NCBI GenBank assembly: GCA_023446155.1
Contig: JAEXIT010000004.1
Span: forward strand, 533,667-597,666
DNA: 64,000 nt
From: Bacteroidota bacterium
Lineage (GTDB): Bacteria; Bacteroidota; Bacteroidia; Flavobacteriales; Flavobacteriaceae
Reading direction: 5' to 3'
A program made the translations under genes and the position numbers. The first letter of the stretch is position 1, and every line of letters begins with the position of its first letter. The notes beneath the pieces are model-generated. The model made no database searches and was not told the DNA's origin. It saw only the letters and a program-made list of their open reading frames with translations. This document shows, one piece after another, positions 8,095-16,150 of this stretch.

Positions 8095-10278
8095 ATGAGT
8101 AAGATGAAAAAAATCAACTTTGTTATAATAGCCTTTTTGTTTTCTTTGAAATTTTATGCACAGGAAATCAGCAGCGATTCTTTACTTACTGGAAACTATT
8201 CGTTAAAAGAAGTGGTTATTTTTGGTGCCAACCGACAATATGTCAAAGTAACACCGGAGAAAACCACGATTGATGTAAAAAATAATCCCTTGTTAAATAG
8301 TGGTACCAGTATGGATGCTGTAAAACGAGTTCCAGGCGTAATTACTAACCCGTTGAACGGTTTGTTGTTAAACGGAAAAGAAGTAACGATCTACATCGAT
8401 GGTAGTCCAAGTGCTTTTTCGGGTGTCGATTTGCAAAATTATCTGGCTACACTGCCGGCAACAGCCATCGATAAAATAGAATTAATTTCCAACCCGGGAG
8501 CTTCTTTTGAGGCCGGTTCCAGCGGTACTGTCATTAATATCCTAACGAATTCCAAAAGAAAGAAAGGTATCAATGCCAGTTTAAATCTGAATTATGGTTT
8601 TAATAAATACCAAAAGCCAAGTCCACAGCTGGTATTGAACGGTAGAGAAAATGATTGGAGTTGGCAAACTTTATTGGGTTATAGTTATGCCGAAAGCGAA
8701 GTATTTATGGCGAACGATCAGACTTTTACAGCGTCAATGCCGCAGGTAAAATTAAAGCAGACAAATCTTATTGCGATGACTAATAGCAACTTTTATTTCA
8801 GAGTTGGAACCGGGTATAAGCTGACTCCAAAGTCGGATTTGTTGTTTAATTATAATGGCGTTTTTACCAATGACAGAGATAAATTTGATATGTCAACCAC
8901 AGGCAATGGTATTGATTATAGGAACAAGGGAGGGAGCAAGAAGGTCAATAACAATCACGAAATCAGTTTACAATTCAAAACCAGATTAGACACTTTAGGA
9001 AGCAATTTAAGCATTGTGGCTTTCAGAAATATATTTAATAAAGAAATGAATACCAACGCAATAGACAACCGGGAGGTTTTGAATAATGGTTTGGGAAATT
9101 TCAAATTAAATAACAACTATATAAAGTTTGATTTTGAAATTCCTTCCCGGCAATACGATTTCTTTATCCATACGGGAGGGAAATACAATTCCATACAGGT
9201 TGATAATCTCGGGGTTTTCAATACCAATAATGCACTTGAAACTATTAATTTTGATTATCGTGAAAGTAACTTTGCTTTTTACACATCGGTAGCAAAGAAA
9301 ATTAAAAAATTAACCCTGACGGGTGGAGTTCGCTTTGAAGATTTTTCAATAAATCGTATTGCCAGTACACTGTCAACTCCAATACGATTTCGAAATACTA
9401 ACTTTTTCCCCAATGTAAATGCGGCCTACGATTTCAATGAAAATATGAATGCTTCAGTATCCTATTCCCGGAAAATAAATCAGCCCAGTTATTATAGTTT
9501 GGATCCCAATAACTCAGCGGGTTTTGATCAATACAATCAGTCGCAAGGAAATCCTTTTTTGAACCCGACTTTCAATGATAACTATGAATTTAAAGTTGCC
9601 GCCTTTGAACTTGTTTCTCTGGGAGTCAATTACACACAGTCAAAAGGTAGTAATCAGATTGTATTTAATGCTCCCTCGGACGGACAGATTGTAAGCCGAC
9701 AAACTTTTCAGCAGTTTGAAGAATTCAATACCTGGAGTGCGGCTGTATCCTTTCCAATCGTATTGGATTGGTTCTTTAAAAGCAATGGAGAAGAAAATAA
9801 TGGTAGGCTGGATCTGAGTAAAGTGAATCATATTTTTTTTAATGTAAACTATAGCAAATCGGAAATAAAGGGATTTCAGTTTCCTTTTGAAAACAAAGCC
9901 ATTATCAATTGTTCTGCTCAGGCTCAAATGCAATTGCCGGGTCAGATTAAGGGTACAGCAGGTTATTCTATTTTGACAAAAGGGACATGGCAGATTTATG
10001 AGATAAGCAAACCTGTACAACAATTTGACCTTGCATTCAGTAAGAATTTTTGGAATAATAATATAAAAGTAGGCTTGTCAGTGACGGACTCGTTTAACAC
10101 GAATAATGTAAATGCAGTGATTGCAGGGCAGCATTTGAATACAAATTTTTATAAGAAAGAAGATTCAAGAGCATTTAGGGTTTCATTGACCTATAATTTT
10201 GGAAACTTAAAATTGTCGAATGTCAGTACAAAGATCGAAAACGAAAAAATAGAATTGGATACGGGGTTAATTAAATAG
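8095..10278 (+). CDS. Outer-membrane beta-barrel / TonB-receptor-like protein
   Basis: A 727-residue outer-membrane protein with a signal peptide ending KFYAQ, a plug-like region (about 35-155) and a large barrel. The plug contains TSMDAVKRVPGV, the VTIYIDGSPS strand and IDKIELISNPGASFEAGSSG, typical of the outer membrane beta-barrel family related to TonB-dependent receptors. Unlike the 799-residue paralogue-type gene at 16.2-18.6 kb, it lacks the N-terminal carboxypeptidase-regulatory-like domain. It probably imports or exports a peptide or other ligand. It is co-transcribed with the barrel gene just upstream. Confidence 0.85.
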   Translation: MSKMKKINFVIIAFLFSLKFYAQEISSDSLLTGNYSLKEVVIFGANRQYVKVTPEKTTIDVKNNPLLNSGTSMDAVKRVPGVITNPLNGLLLNGKEVTIYIDGSPSAFSGVDLQNYLATLPATAIDKIELISNPGASFEAGSSGTVINILTNSKRKKGINASLNLNYGFNKYQKPSPQLVLNGRENDWSWQTLLGYSYAESEVFMANDQTFTASMPQVKLKQTNLIAMTNSNFYFRVGTGYKLTPKSDLLFNYNGVFTNDRDKFDMSTTGNGIDYRNKGGSKKVNNNHEISLQFKTRLDTLGSNLSIVAFRNIFNKEMNTNAIDNREVLNNGLGNFKLNNNYIKFDFEIPSRQYDFFIHTGGKYNSIQVDNLGVFNTNNALETINFDYRESNFAFYTSVAKKIKKLTLTGGVRFEDFSINRIASTLSTPIRFRNTNFFPNVNAAYDFNENMNASVSYSRKINQPSYYSLDPNNSAGFDQYNQSQGNPFLNPTFNDNYEFKVAAFELVSLGVNYTQSKGSNQIVFNAPSDGQIVSRQTFQQFEEFNTWSAAVSFPIVLDWFFKSNGEENNGRLDLSKVNHIFFNVNYSKSEIKGFQFPFENKAIINCSAQAQMQLPGQIKGTAGYSILTKGTWQIYEISKPVQQFDLAFSKNFWNNNIKVGLSVTDSFNTNNVNAVIAGQHLNTNFYKKEDSRAFRVSLTYNFGNLKLSNVSTKIENEKIELDTGLIK

Positions 10279-10352
10279 TTAATGCATCACAACATTATTT
10301 GCATATACATATTTGAACATAGTACAGCCAAACACCACCTATAAAAATAATG

Positions 10353-10377
10353 AAACCCTGAATTTCAGGTTTTTTTT
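10353..10377 (+). terminator. Terminator after the receptor gene
   Basis: A stem of ACCCTGAA pairing imperfectly with TTCAGGT is followed by nine T, about 75 bases past the stop codon. It resembles the terminator that ends the peptide array. Confidence 0.7.
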
Positions 10378-10484
10378 ATACTATGTTTTTACGTATACCG
10401 CTACGAAATTGGCTGCTCCTTAAAGGAACGTTAAAAGCGTTTTTATTTTAAAAATAAACCGATTTCGTCTAAACAAAATTCCTT

Positions 10485-10492
10485 AATTTTGT
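10485..10492 (+). promoter_or_regulatory. -7 element for lpdA
   Basis: TAATTTTG matches TAnnTTTG. A TTTC about 17 bases upstream could serve as a weak -33 element. Transcription would begin about 35 bases before the lpdA start. Confidence 0.45.
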
Positions 10493-10531
10493 AATGAAAT
10501 TTTTAAAAACACAACATAATATAATTATACT

Positions 10532-11935
10532 ATGAGTTCATTTGACGTAGTTATTATTGGTTCGGGTCCTGGAGGCTATGTAGCGGCAATCCGTTGCGCT
10601 CAATTAGGCATGAAAACGGCCATTATCGAAAAATATTCCACTTTAGGAGGTACTTGTTTAAATGTTGGATGTATCCCGTCTAAAGCGATGTTGGCTTCTT
10701 CCCACCATTTCGAAGAAATTTCTCATTTTGCCGATCACGGTATCGAAGTAAGCGGTGAGGTGAAAGTGAACCTTGAAAAAATGGTGGCTCGTAAAAAAGC
10801 TGTTGTTGATCAAACTGCCGGAGGGGTGAAATACCTGATGGATAAAAATAAAATTACCGTATTCGAAGGTGTAGGTGCTTTTGAAAGTGCTACGACTATC
10901 TCGATTACGAAAAAAGACGGTTCGGTTGAAAAAATCGAAGCAAAAAATACCATTATTGCTACCGGTTCTAAACCATCTTCTTTACCTTTTATCAAAATTG
11001 ATAAAGAAAGAATTATTACATCTACTGAAGCATTGGAATTAAAAGAAGTTCCAAAACACTTGGTGATCATCGGTGGTGGTGTGATCGGGTTGGAGTTAGG
11101 TCAGGTGTATTTACGTCTTGGCGCTCAGGTTTCTGTGGTGGAATTTATGGATCGTATCATTCCGGGGATGGATGCTGGCTTGTCTAAAGAATTGACAAAA
11201 GTGTTGAAAAAACAAGGAATGAAATTCTATACGTCACACAAAGTTCAGGCGGTGGATCGTAACGGAGATGTGGTAACAGTAAAAGCGGAGAACGCTAAAG
11301 GTGAAGTGATCACTCTTGAAGGTGACTACGCGTTGATTTCTGTAGGGCGTCGTCCATATACAGAAGGATTAAACGCTGATAAAGCCGGTGTGAAAATCAC
11401 TGAAAGAGGTCAGATTGAAGTAAATGATCATTTACAAACAACGGCTTCCAATATTTATGCAATTGGTGACGTAGTTCGCGGAGCGATGTTGGCACACAAA
11501 GCGGAGGAAGAAGGTGTGGTTGTAGCGGAATTCCTTGCAGGTCAGAAACCACATATCGATTATAACCTAATCCCAGGAGTGGTTTATACCTGGCCGGAAG
11601 TAGCTGCTGTTGGTAAAACGGAAGAGCAGTTAAAAGAAGCTGGTGTAGCGTACAAATCGGGAAGTTTTCCATTCAAAGCGTTAGGACGTGCTCGTGCCGG
11701 AGGGGATACCGACGGATTTGTAAAAATTCTGGCCGATGCGAAAACGGATGAAGTTTTAGGTGTACATATGATTGGACCGCGTTGTGCGGATTTAATCGCG
11801 GAAGCGGTTACGGCTATGGAATTCAAAGCTTCGGCGGAAGATATTTCCAGAATGTCGCATGCACACCCAACATTTGCAGAAGCCATCAAAGAAGCGGCTT
11901 TAGCCGCTACCGATAACAGAGCATTACACGTGTAA
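10532..11935 (+). CDS. lpdA: Dihydrolipoyl dehydrogenase (E3)
   Basis: A flavoprotein disulfide reductase that reoxidises dihydrolipoamide in 2-oxoacid dehydrogenase complexes using NAD+. It has 467 residues, full length. The FAD-binding GSGPGG is at 10-15 and the redox disulfide is Cys42-Cys47 in GGTCLNVGCIPSK. The NAD-binding GGGVIGLE is near 175-185, the second FAD motif is AIGDV, and the catalytic pair is His445 and Glu450 in AHPTFAEA. No other complex subunit gene lies nearby, so this is a stand-alone E3. It has its own promoter and terminator and separates the two peptide loci. Confidence 0.97.
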   Translation: MSSFDVVIIGSGPGGYVAAIRCAQLGMKTAIIEKYSTLGGTCLNVGCIPSKAMLASSHHFEEISHFADHGIEVSGEVKVNLEKMVARKKAVVDQTAGGVKYLMDKNKITVFEGVGAFESATTISITKKDGSVEKIEAKNTIIATGSKPSSLPFIKIDKERIITSTEALELKEVPKHLVIIGGGVIGLELGQVYLRLGAQVSVVEFMDRIIPGMDAGLSKELTKVLKKQGMKFYTSHKVQAVDRNGDVVTVKAENAKGEVITLEGDYALISVGRRPYTEGLNADKAGVKITERGQIEVNDHLQTTASNIYAIGDVVRGAMLAHKAEEEGVVVAEFLAGQKPHIDYNLIPGVVYTWPEVAAVGKTEEQLKEAGVAYKSGSFPFKALGRARAGGDTDGFVKILADAKTDEVLGVHMIGPRCADLIAEAVTAMEFKASAEDISRMSHAHPTFAEAIKEAALAATDNRALHV

Positions 11936-11955
11936 TTTTCTAAATCAGATATAGT

Positions 11956-11991
11956 AAAAGCCCCGATGAATTTATCATCGGGGCTTTTCTT
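11956..11991. terminator. Bidirectional terminator between lpdA and the ABC exporter gene
   Basis: A strong stem AAAAGCCCCGATGA/TCATCGGGGCTTTT around a six-base loop has T-runs on both strands. It serves lpdA and could serve the convergent exporter gene, whose stop is about 125 bases away. Confidence 0.9.
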
Positions 11992-12115
11992 TAAGGTTAT
12001 ATATAATTTATTTTGACTGTTTTTAAATGAAATTAATTTGAAAAATAAATGTACTGGATTTAAAATGTAAATACAATGATTGTGATTCCGATTTCTAAAA
12101 AATCCTTTATCAGAT

Positions 12116-14374
12116 CTATTCTTCAACAGCTACTATACGTGTATCTTGTTTTTTAAGTCCTGGTTTAATAATTAACATCCTAGTTCTAACTGATTTCTGA
12201 TAAGATTGTAATATTCTTTTTTTTTTGGCTATCAGTTCATTATGATTCCCGTGTTCTACGATTCTACCGTTTTTTAAGACGATAATTTGATCGGCATTTT
12301 TCACTGTAGAAAGTCTATGTGCAATAATGAGAACTGTTTTTTCTTTAAAAAATGACTGTAGATTGTGATGTATTATGCTTTCATTTTTAGCGTCTAAAGA
12401 GGAGGTAGCCTCATCAAAAAAGATATAATGCGGGTTTTTATATACTGCCCGGGCAATTAAAATTCGTTGTTTCTGACCTCCTGAGATACTGTTCCCTACA
12501 GCACCTATTTTGGTTTTAAGACCTAAAGGCAAACTATCTATAAAAGATCCTATATTGGCTATTTTTACTGCATGATTTAAATTTTTTAAATTGATAACCT
12601 TATCTCCCATAGCAATATTCCGTTCTATTGTATCAGAAAAAAGATAACCGTCTTGCATGACTATGCCGCAATTTTCCCGGATACTTTTAGGTGATAATGT
12701 TAAAATATTTTCACCATTATAGAAGATGCTACCTTTAACAGGATTATAAAATCGCAAAAGAAGTTTCATTAATGTTGTTTTACCACTTCCGCTTGCGCCT
12801 ACAATAGCAGTAATTTTGTTACTAGGTATTTGAATATCAATATTTTGAAGTATTTGTGGAGATTTTATCCCTTCATATTGGAAAGAAACTTTTTTTAATT
12901 GTATTCCGGTTTGTATTTCGTTTTCTTGCGGCTTACTTTTTGGTATTAACAAATTCAAATACTCTTGTTCTTCTTCCTGATGATTTTGTATTTCATTAAG
13001 TCTGGAAAGGCTTAGCTTTGCATCTTGTAAAGAACGAAAAAAGGAGATTAATTGATTTACAGGAGAATTCATTTGTCCAATAATATATGAAACACTTAAT
13101 AATGCTCCCAATGTCATTTTTTCATTTACAACCAAGTATGCCGAAAGGAAAGTAACCACAATATTTTTTAGTTGATTGATGAATTCAAATCCGGATAGTT
13201 GTATCTGATCAAGTTTAAGGATACGGATATTAATTTTAAATAATTTTTGCTGAATATTTTCCCATTCACTTCTTTTAAAGTCTTCAAAATGATTCAGTTT
13301 CATTTCGGAAATACCATTGATGATTTCGTAAATTGTTTCCTGATTTTCACTTCGCTGTTGAAAACGGAAATAGTCCAGAATCTTTATTTTTTTCATCCAA
13401 TACAAAGACCACAGGATTGAAAAGAGCGTTAAAGTGATATAAATTATCAGTATCCTGAGGTCATAATACCAAAGCACACCGAAAAATACTGAAAATGTAA
13501 GAGCTGAAAAAAATGTTAAAAGGATATGAGAGGAGAGGAAATTTTCGATACGTTCGTGGTCTTGGATACGTTGGTTAAAGTCACCCATTAATTTCGTATC
13601 AAAAAAACGGATAGGAAGTCTTAATAGCTTTCTAAGAAAATCCGAGATTATCTGAATGTTGATTTTAGTTCCTACTATTAACATAATCCAATCCCGAAAG
13701 ATATTAAAGATTATATTTCCAAGGAAAAATGCAAGTTGAGCGATTAAAATATATGTAATTACAGAAAGATTTTTTTTACTCACTCCATCATCCATCAGTT
13801 TTTGAGTGAGAATAGGAAATACCAATGTTGTTACAGTGCCTAAAAGCAGGAGTAAAAACAATTGAAGCAGCTGTTTTTTATATGGATTCAGGTAATTTAA
13901 TAAGTGCTTTATCGAAAGTTTTTCTTCTTTTGGTGGAATTTGTTGATAAAATGCTTCTTGAGGCTCTAAAAAAAGTGCCACACCTTTTTCTACATTTGAA
14001 AGCCAGGATTTTTTAAATTGATCCTTTGATAAAGTGATAAAACCGTGTCCGGGATCGGCAATTTTATAAATAATTTTTCCTGTAAAGATACTTTTAGAAA
14101 TGTTATAGAGTACAACAAAATGATTCTGGTTCCAGTGAAGAATACATGGTAAAAGTTCTTTATCCAGATTTTCAGGATGTAACTTTCCTGCTATAGTTTT
14201 AAAGCCTATTTTTTCTGCTGCAGCACTGATTCCTAATAAGGAGACACCTTCACGAGTGATAAAGCTTTTCTCTCTTAAATAGTGTAGTCCAAAGTTTTTA
14301 CCATAATGTGATGCTATCATGGCAAGACAGGCAGGGCCACAATCCATTTGGTCGTGTTGTGGTTGTAGTCTCAT
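12116..14374 (-). CDS. C39 peptidase-containing ABC exporter (PCAT)
   Basis: This exporter cleaves double-glycine leaders and exports the peptide across the inner membrane. It has 752 residues in the order C39 peptidase, transmembrane, ATPase. The peptidase has Cys12 (DCGPACLAM), His85 (NQNHFVVLY) and Asp107 (IADPGHG). The ABC membrane domain spans about 165-445. The ATPase has Walker A GASGSGKTT (526-534), signature SGGQKQ (631-636) and Walker B FFDE (652-655). All catalytic residues are intact. It is the last gene of the operon, about 100 bases after the radical SAM gene, and is the expected exporter for the GG precursor at 15.9 kb. Confidence 0.95.
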   Translation of the reverse strand: MRLQPQHDQMDCGPACLAMIASHYGKNFGLHYLREKSFITREGVSLLGISAAAEKIGFKTIAGKLHPENLDKELLPCILHWNQNHFVVLYNISKSIFTGKIIYKIADPGHGFITLSKDQFKKSWLSNVEKGVALFLEPQEAFYQQIPPKEEKLSIKHLLNYLNPYKKQLLQLFLLLLLGTVTTLVFPILTQKLMDDGVSKKNLSVITYILIAQLAFFLGNIIFNIFRDWIMLIVGTKINIQIISDFLRKLLRLPIRFFDTKLMGDFNQRIQDHERIENFLSSHILLTFFSALTFSVFFGVLWYYDLRILIIYITLTLFSILWSLYWMKKIKILDYFRFQQRSENQETIYEIINGISEMKLNHFEDFKRSEWENIQQKLFKINIRILKLDQIQLSGFEFINQLKNIVVTFLSAYLVVNEKMTLGALLSVSYIIGQMNSPVNQLISFFRSLQDAKLSLSRLNEIQNHQEEEQEYLNLLIPKSKPQENEIQTGIQLKKVSFQYEGIKSPQILQNIDIQIPSNKITAIVGASGSGKTTLMKLLLRFYNPVKGSIFYNGENILTLSPKSIRENCGIVMQDGYLFSDTIERNIAMGDKVINLKNLNHAVKIANIGSFIDSLPLGLKTKIGAVGNSISGGQKQRILIARAVYKNPHYIFFDEATSSLDAKNESIIHHNLQSFFKEKTVLIIAHRLSTVKNADQIIVLKNGRIVEHGNHNELIAKKKRILQSYQKSVRTRMLIIKPGLKKQDTRIVAVEE

Positions 14375-14473
14375 GAAAATTTAAATAAATTTTGTATTAA
14401 CAATGATTAATCTGATGAAAGAGTGTAGTATGTTAATCAATGTGTTACGTTTTAAAAAAATGAAGCATTTTTA

Positions 14474-15778
14474 TTACCAGTGATACAATCTGGAATAAAA
14501 TATATCTTTAACAATGTCCAGTTTGTTATTTTCATCAAATTGGTGAATGCAGTAATCCGTATTTTCATTTTCCATTCTATGTTGTGAACATCCTCCGTTG
14601 CATACCGGAAGTATTTTACAATCCAAACAGGGTTTATTTTTAAACCGGGTATCATAAATCCTTTTAGTATATTTTTCATTCCACTCCGGAATACCGTTGG
14701 ATTTTAAAACCCCTTCTTTATTTTCACGCGTATAATCCCGAGCGGTACATTTATAGAGATCTCCATTGTAATTTATCGTTATATGATTGGCTTTATCGGC
14801 ATAACATGAATTATAAATAGTTATATTACTTTCGTATAGATAAGAAGATTTAAATCCATTATTCCTAAAATGTTCTACAGTTTTAGTAATGTCACCTCTA
14901 AAATTTTTTTCTTCTTGCCAGACTTTATGAAAAGAGAAATTCAAATACGTTTTCATTTCATTGTCAATATCAAAAAAATCATTTTGTATTTTTTCAAGTT
15001 CATTTAGTGTTTCTTCAGAAATATTTATCCTTACAATCACATAAAATTGATTTTTTAAACATAGCTTTATATTAAAAACGATTTTGTCATAGGAGCCTTT
15101 GTTGTCCGAAATAAATCGTACTTTATTATGCCGATTTCGATGTCCGTCAAGAGTGATTTGAAATGTTTTAACACCAAATTTTTTACAATCGTTTAACATA
15201 CTCTGATTAATTAAGAGTCCATTAGTTGTGAAGCCGGAAATAAAATTAATTCCACTTTGAGAGAACTTAGAATAAATGTTTTTTAATAATGGCAAAACGG
15301 TTTTTTCATAATGCAACAAAGGTTCGCCTCCAAACCATTGTAAATTAAATGTTTTTAATTGTTCTCTTTTTTTGTCTAAAATCTGATCTATTAAATTTGT
15401 AATACTTTGGATGGTGGTTTTGCCCATCTTCGAATCTTTAATGTGTGTTTCATAACAATACCAACATTTAAAATTACAATTCATAGTCGGGATAATTGTG
15501 ATTTCAAAAAGGGTATTATCAAAATCGGTTTGATAGCTGATTTTTTCTATTTTTTCAAATTCATTTATCGAAGTGGCTACAATAAATCCCTTTAATTCAA
15601 GCGTATCAAATAAGATAGGGTGAAGCTTCTTTAAATCGTTTATTTTTCCTTCATCTGCGCTGGCTTTAAATAAATCGTAAAGAAATGGTTCCAGCAGTAG
15701 AAAATTATCACTAATAGTATTGTATGCAATAATTTTATTCTCGTGGGGGAAAAATATATTGTAATAGCTTTCTTTCAT
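14474..15778 (-). CDS. Radical SAM/SPASM peptide maturase
   Basis: A putative peptide-modifying radical SAM enzyme of 434 residues. An N-terminal region (1-88) with a PqqD-like look may bind the leader. The [4Fe-4S]-SAM motif is Cys101, Cys105, Cys108 (CNFKCWYC), followed by WFGGEPLL. A C-terminal SPASM domain has cysteines in KCTARDY, PCLDCKILPVCNGGC and YCIH, enough for two auxiliary clusters. Related enzymes form thioether or C-C crosslinks in sactipeptides, ranthipeptides or cyclophanes; which one applies here cannot be told. It lies directly after the precursor gene, across a hairpin. Confidence 0.92.
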   Translation of the reverse strand: MKESYYNIFFPHENKIIAYNTISDNFLLLEPFLYDLFKASADEGKINDLKKLHPILFDTLELKGFIVATSINEFEKIEKISYQTDFDNTLFEITIIPTMNCNFKCWYCYETHIKDSKMGKTTIQSITNLIDQILDKKREQLKTFNLQWFGGEPLLHYEKTVLPLLKNIYSKFSQSGINFISGFTTNGLLINQSMLNDCKKFGVKTFQITLDGHRNRHNKVRFISDNKGSYDKIVFNIKLCLKNQFYVIVRINISEETLNELEKIQNDFFDIDNEMKTYLNFSFHKVWQEEKNFRGDITKTVEHFRNNGFKSSYLYESNITIYNSCYADKANHITINYNGDLYKCTARDYTRENKEGVLKSNGIPEWNEKYTKRIYDTRFKNKPCLDCKILPVCNGGCSQHRMENENTDYCIHQFDENNKLDIVKDIFYSRLYHW

Positions 15779-15802
15779 TTAAATTATAAATAAGAGATTA
15801 AA

Positions 15803-15834
15803 AGAGGCTGTAATTTATTACGAAAACAGCCTCT
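15803..15834 (-). terminator. Hairpin/attenuator between precursor and maturase genes
   Basis: A perfect 9-bp stem AGAGGCTGT/ACAGCCTCT is followed on the minus strand by only TTTAAT. The T-tract is short, so partial read-through is likely. It would give more precursor than maturase mRNA, a common RiPP arrangement. Alternatively it may be a processing or stability hairpin. Confidence 0.55.
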
Positions 15835-15850
15835 GGTGTACATGATTATT

Positions 15851-16045
15851 CTAGAATCTTTTTGGTTTGCAGTAGTTGTTACAACCACATTGGAAATAAT
15901 TTTGAGTATGGGGCGGATCTGTTTTACTGTCATTTGAAAATGGTTCTAAAACAGCAAATCCACCTTTTAAATGTCCTTTTTCTGTTTCTTTTAAAGTTTC
16001 CATTTTTTTAACTAACTCTTGAAATTTTTTATTTTTTAGTTCCAT
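15851..16045 (-). CDS. Double-glycine RiPP precursor peptide
   Basis: A 64-residue peptide with no signal peptide. The charged helical leader (1-29) ends in LKGG, a canonical C39 cleavage site after Gly29. The predicted core is residues 30-64, starting FAVLEPF and containing three cysteines in CGCNNYC (53-59) near a basic C-terminus (KPKRF). It lies in the same operon as a radical SAM/SPASM enzyme and a C39 exporter, so precursor identity is strong. The core has few Ser/Thr, which argues against lanthionine chemistry and is consistent with Cys-based crosslinks made by the radical SAM enzyme. I do not recognise the core family. Confidence 0.85.
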   Translation of the reverse strand: MELKNKKFQELVKKMETLKETEKGHLKGGFAVLEPFSNDSKTDPPHTQNYFQCGCNNYCKPKRF

Positions 16046-16108
16046 TTTTGTTAAATATTTAAAAATTTAAAATTATTTTTTTGCTTTAATGAAAGCGATA
16101 TTTAGTTG

Positions 16109-16140
16109 CTTACGACTATATTGCGCACTATAGTTGTAAG
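16109..16140. repeat. Inverted repeat between receptor and precursor genes
   Basis: CTTACGACTATA and TATAGTTGTAAG form a 12-bp inverted repeat (one mismatch) around GC-richer TTGCGCAC. There is no T-run after it on the minus strand, so it is unlikely to be a terminator. It may be an operator or an mRNA processing hairpin upstream of the precursor gene. Confidence 0.55.
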
Positions 16141-16150
16141 TATAACTACT

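Noticed and set aside
11584..12126. Minus-strand frame of about 180 codons over the end of lpdA
   Set aside because: It is antisense to lpdA and crosses its terminator, with low-complexity Ala/Ser content and no recognisable domain.
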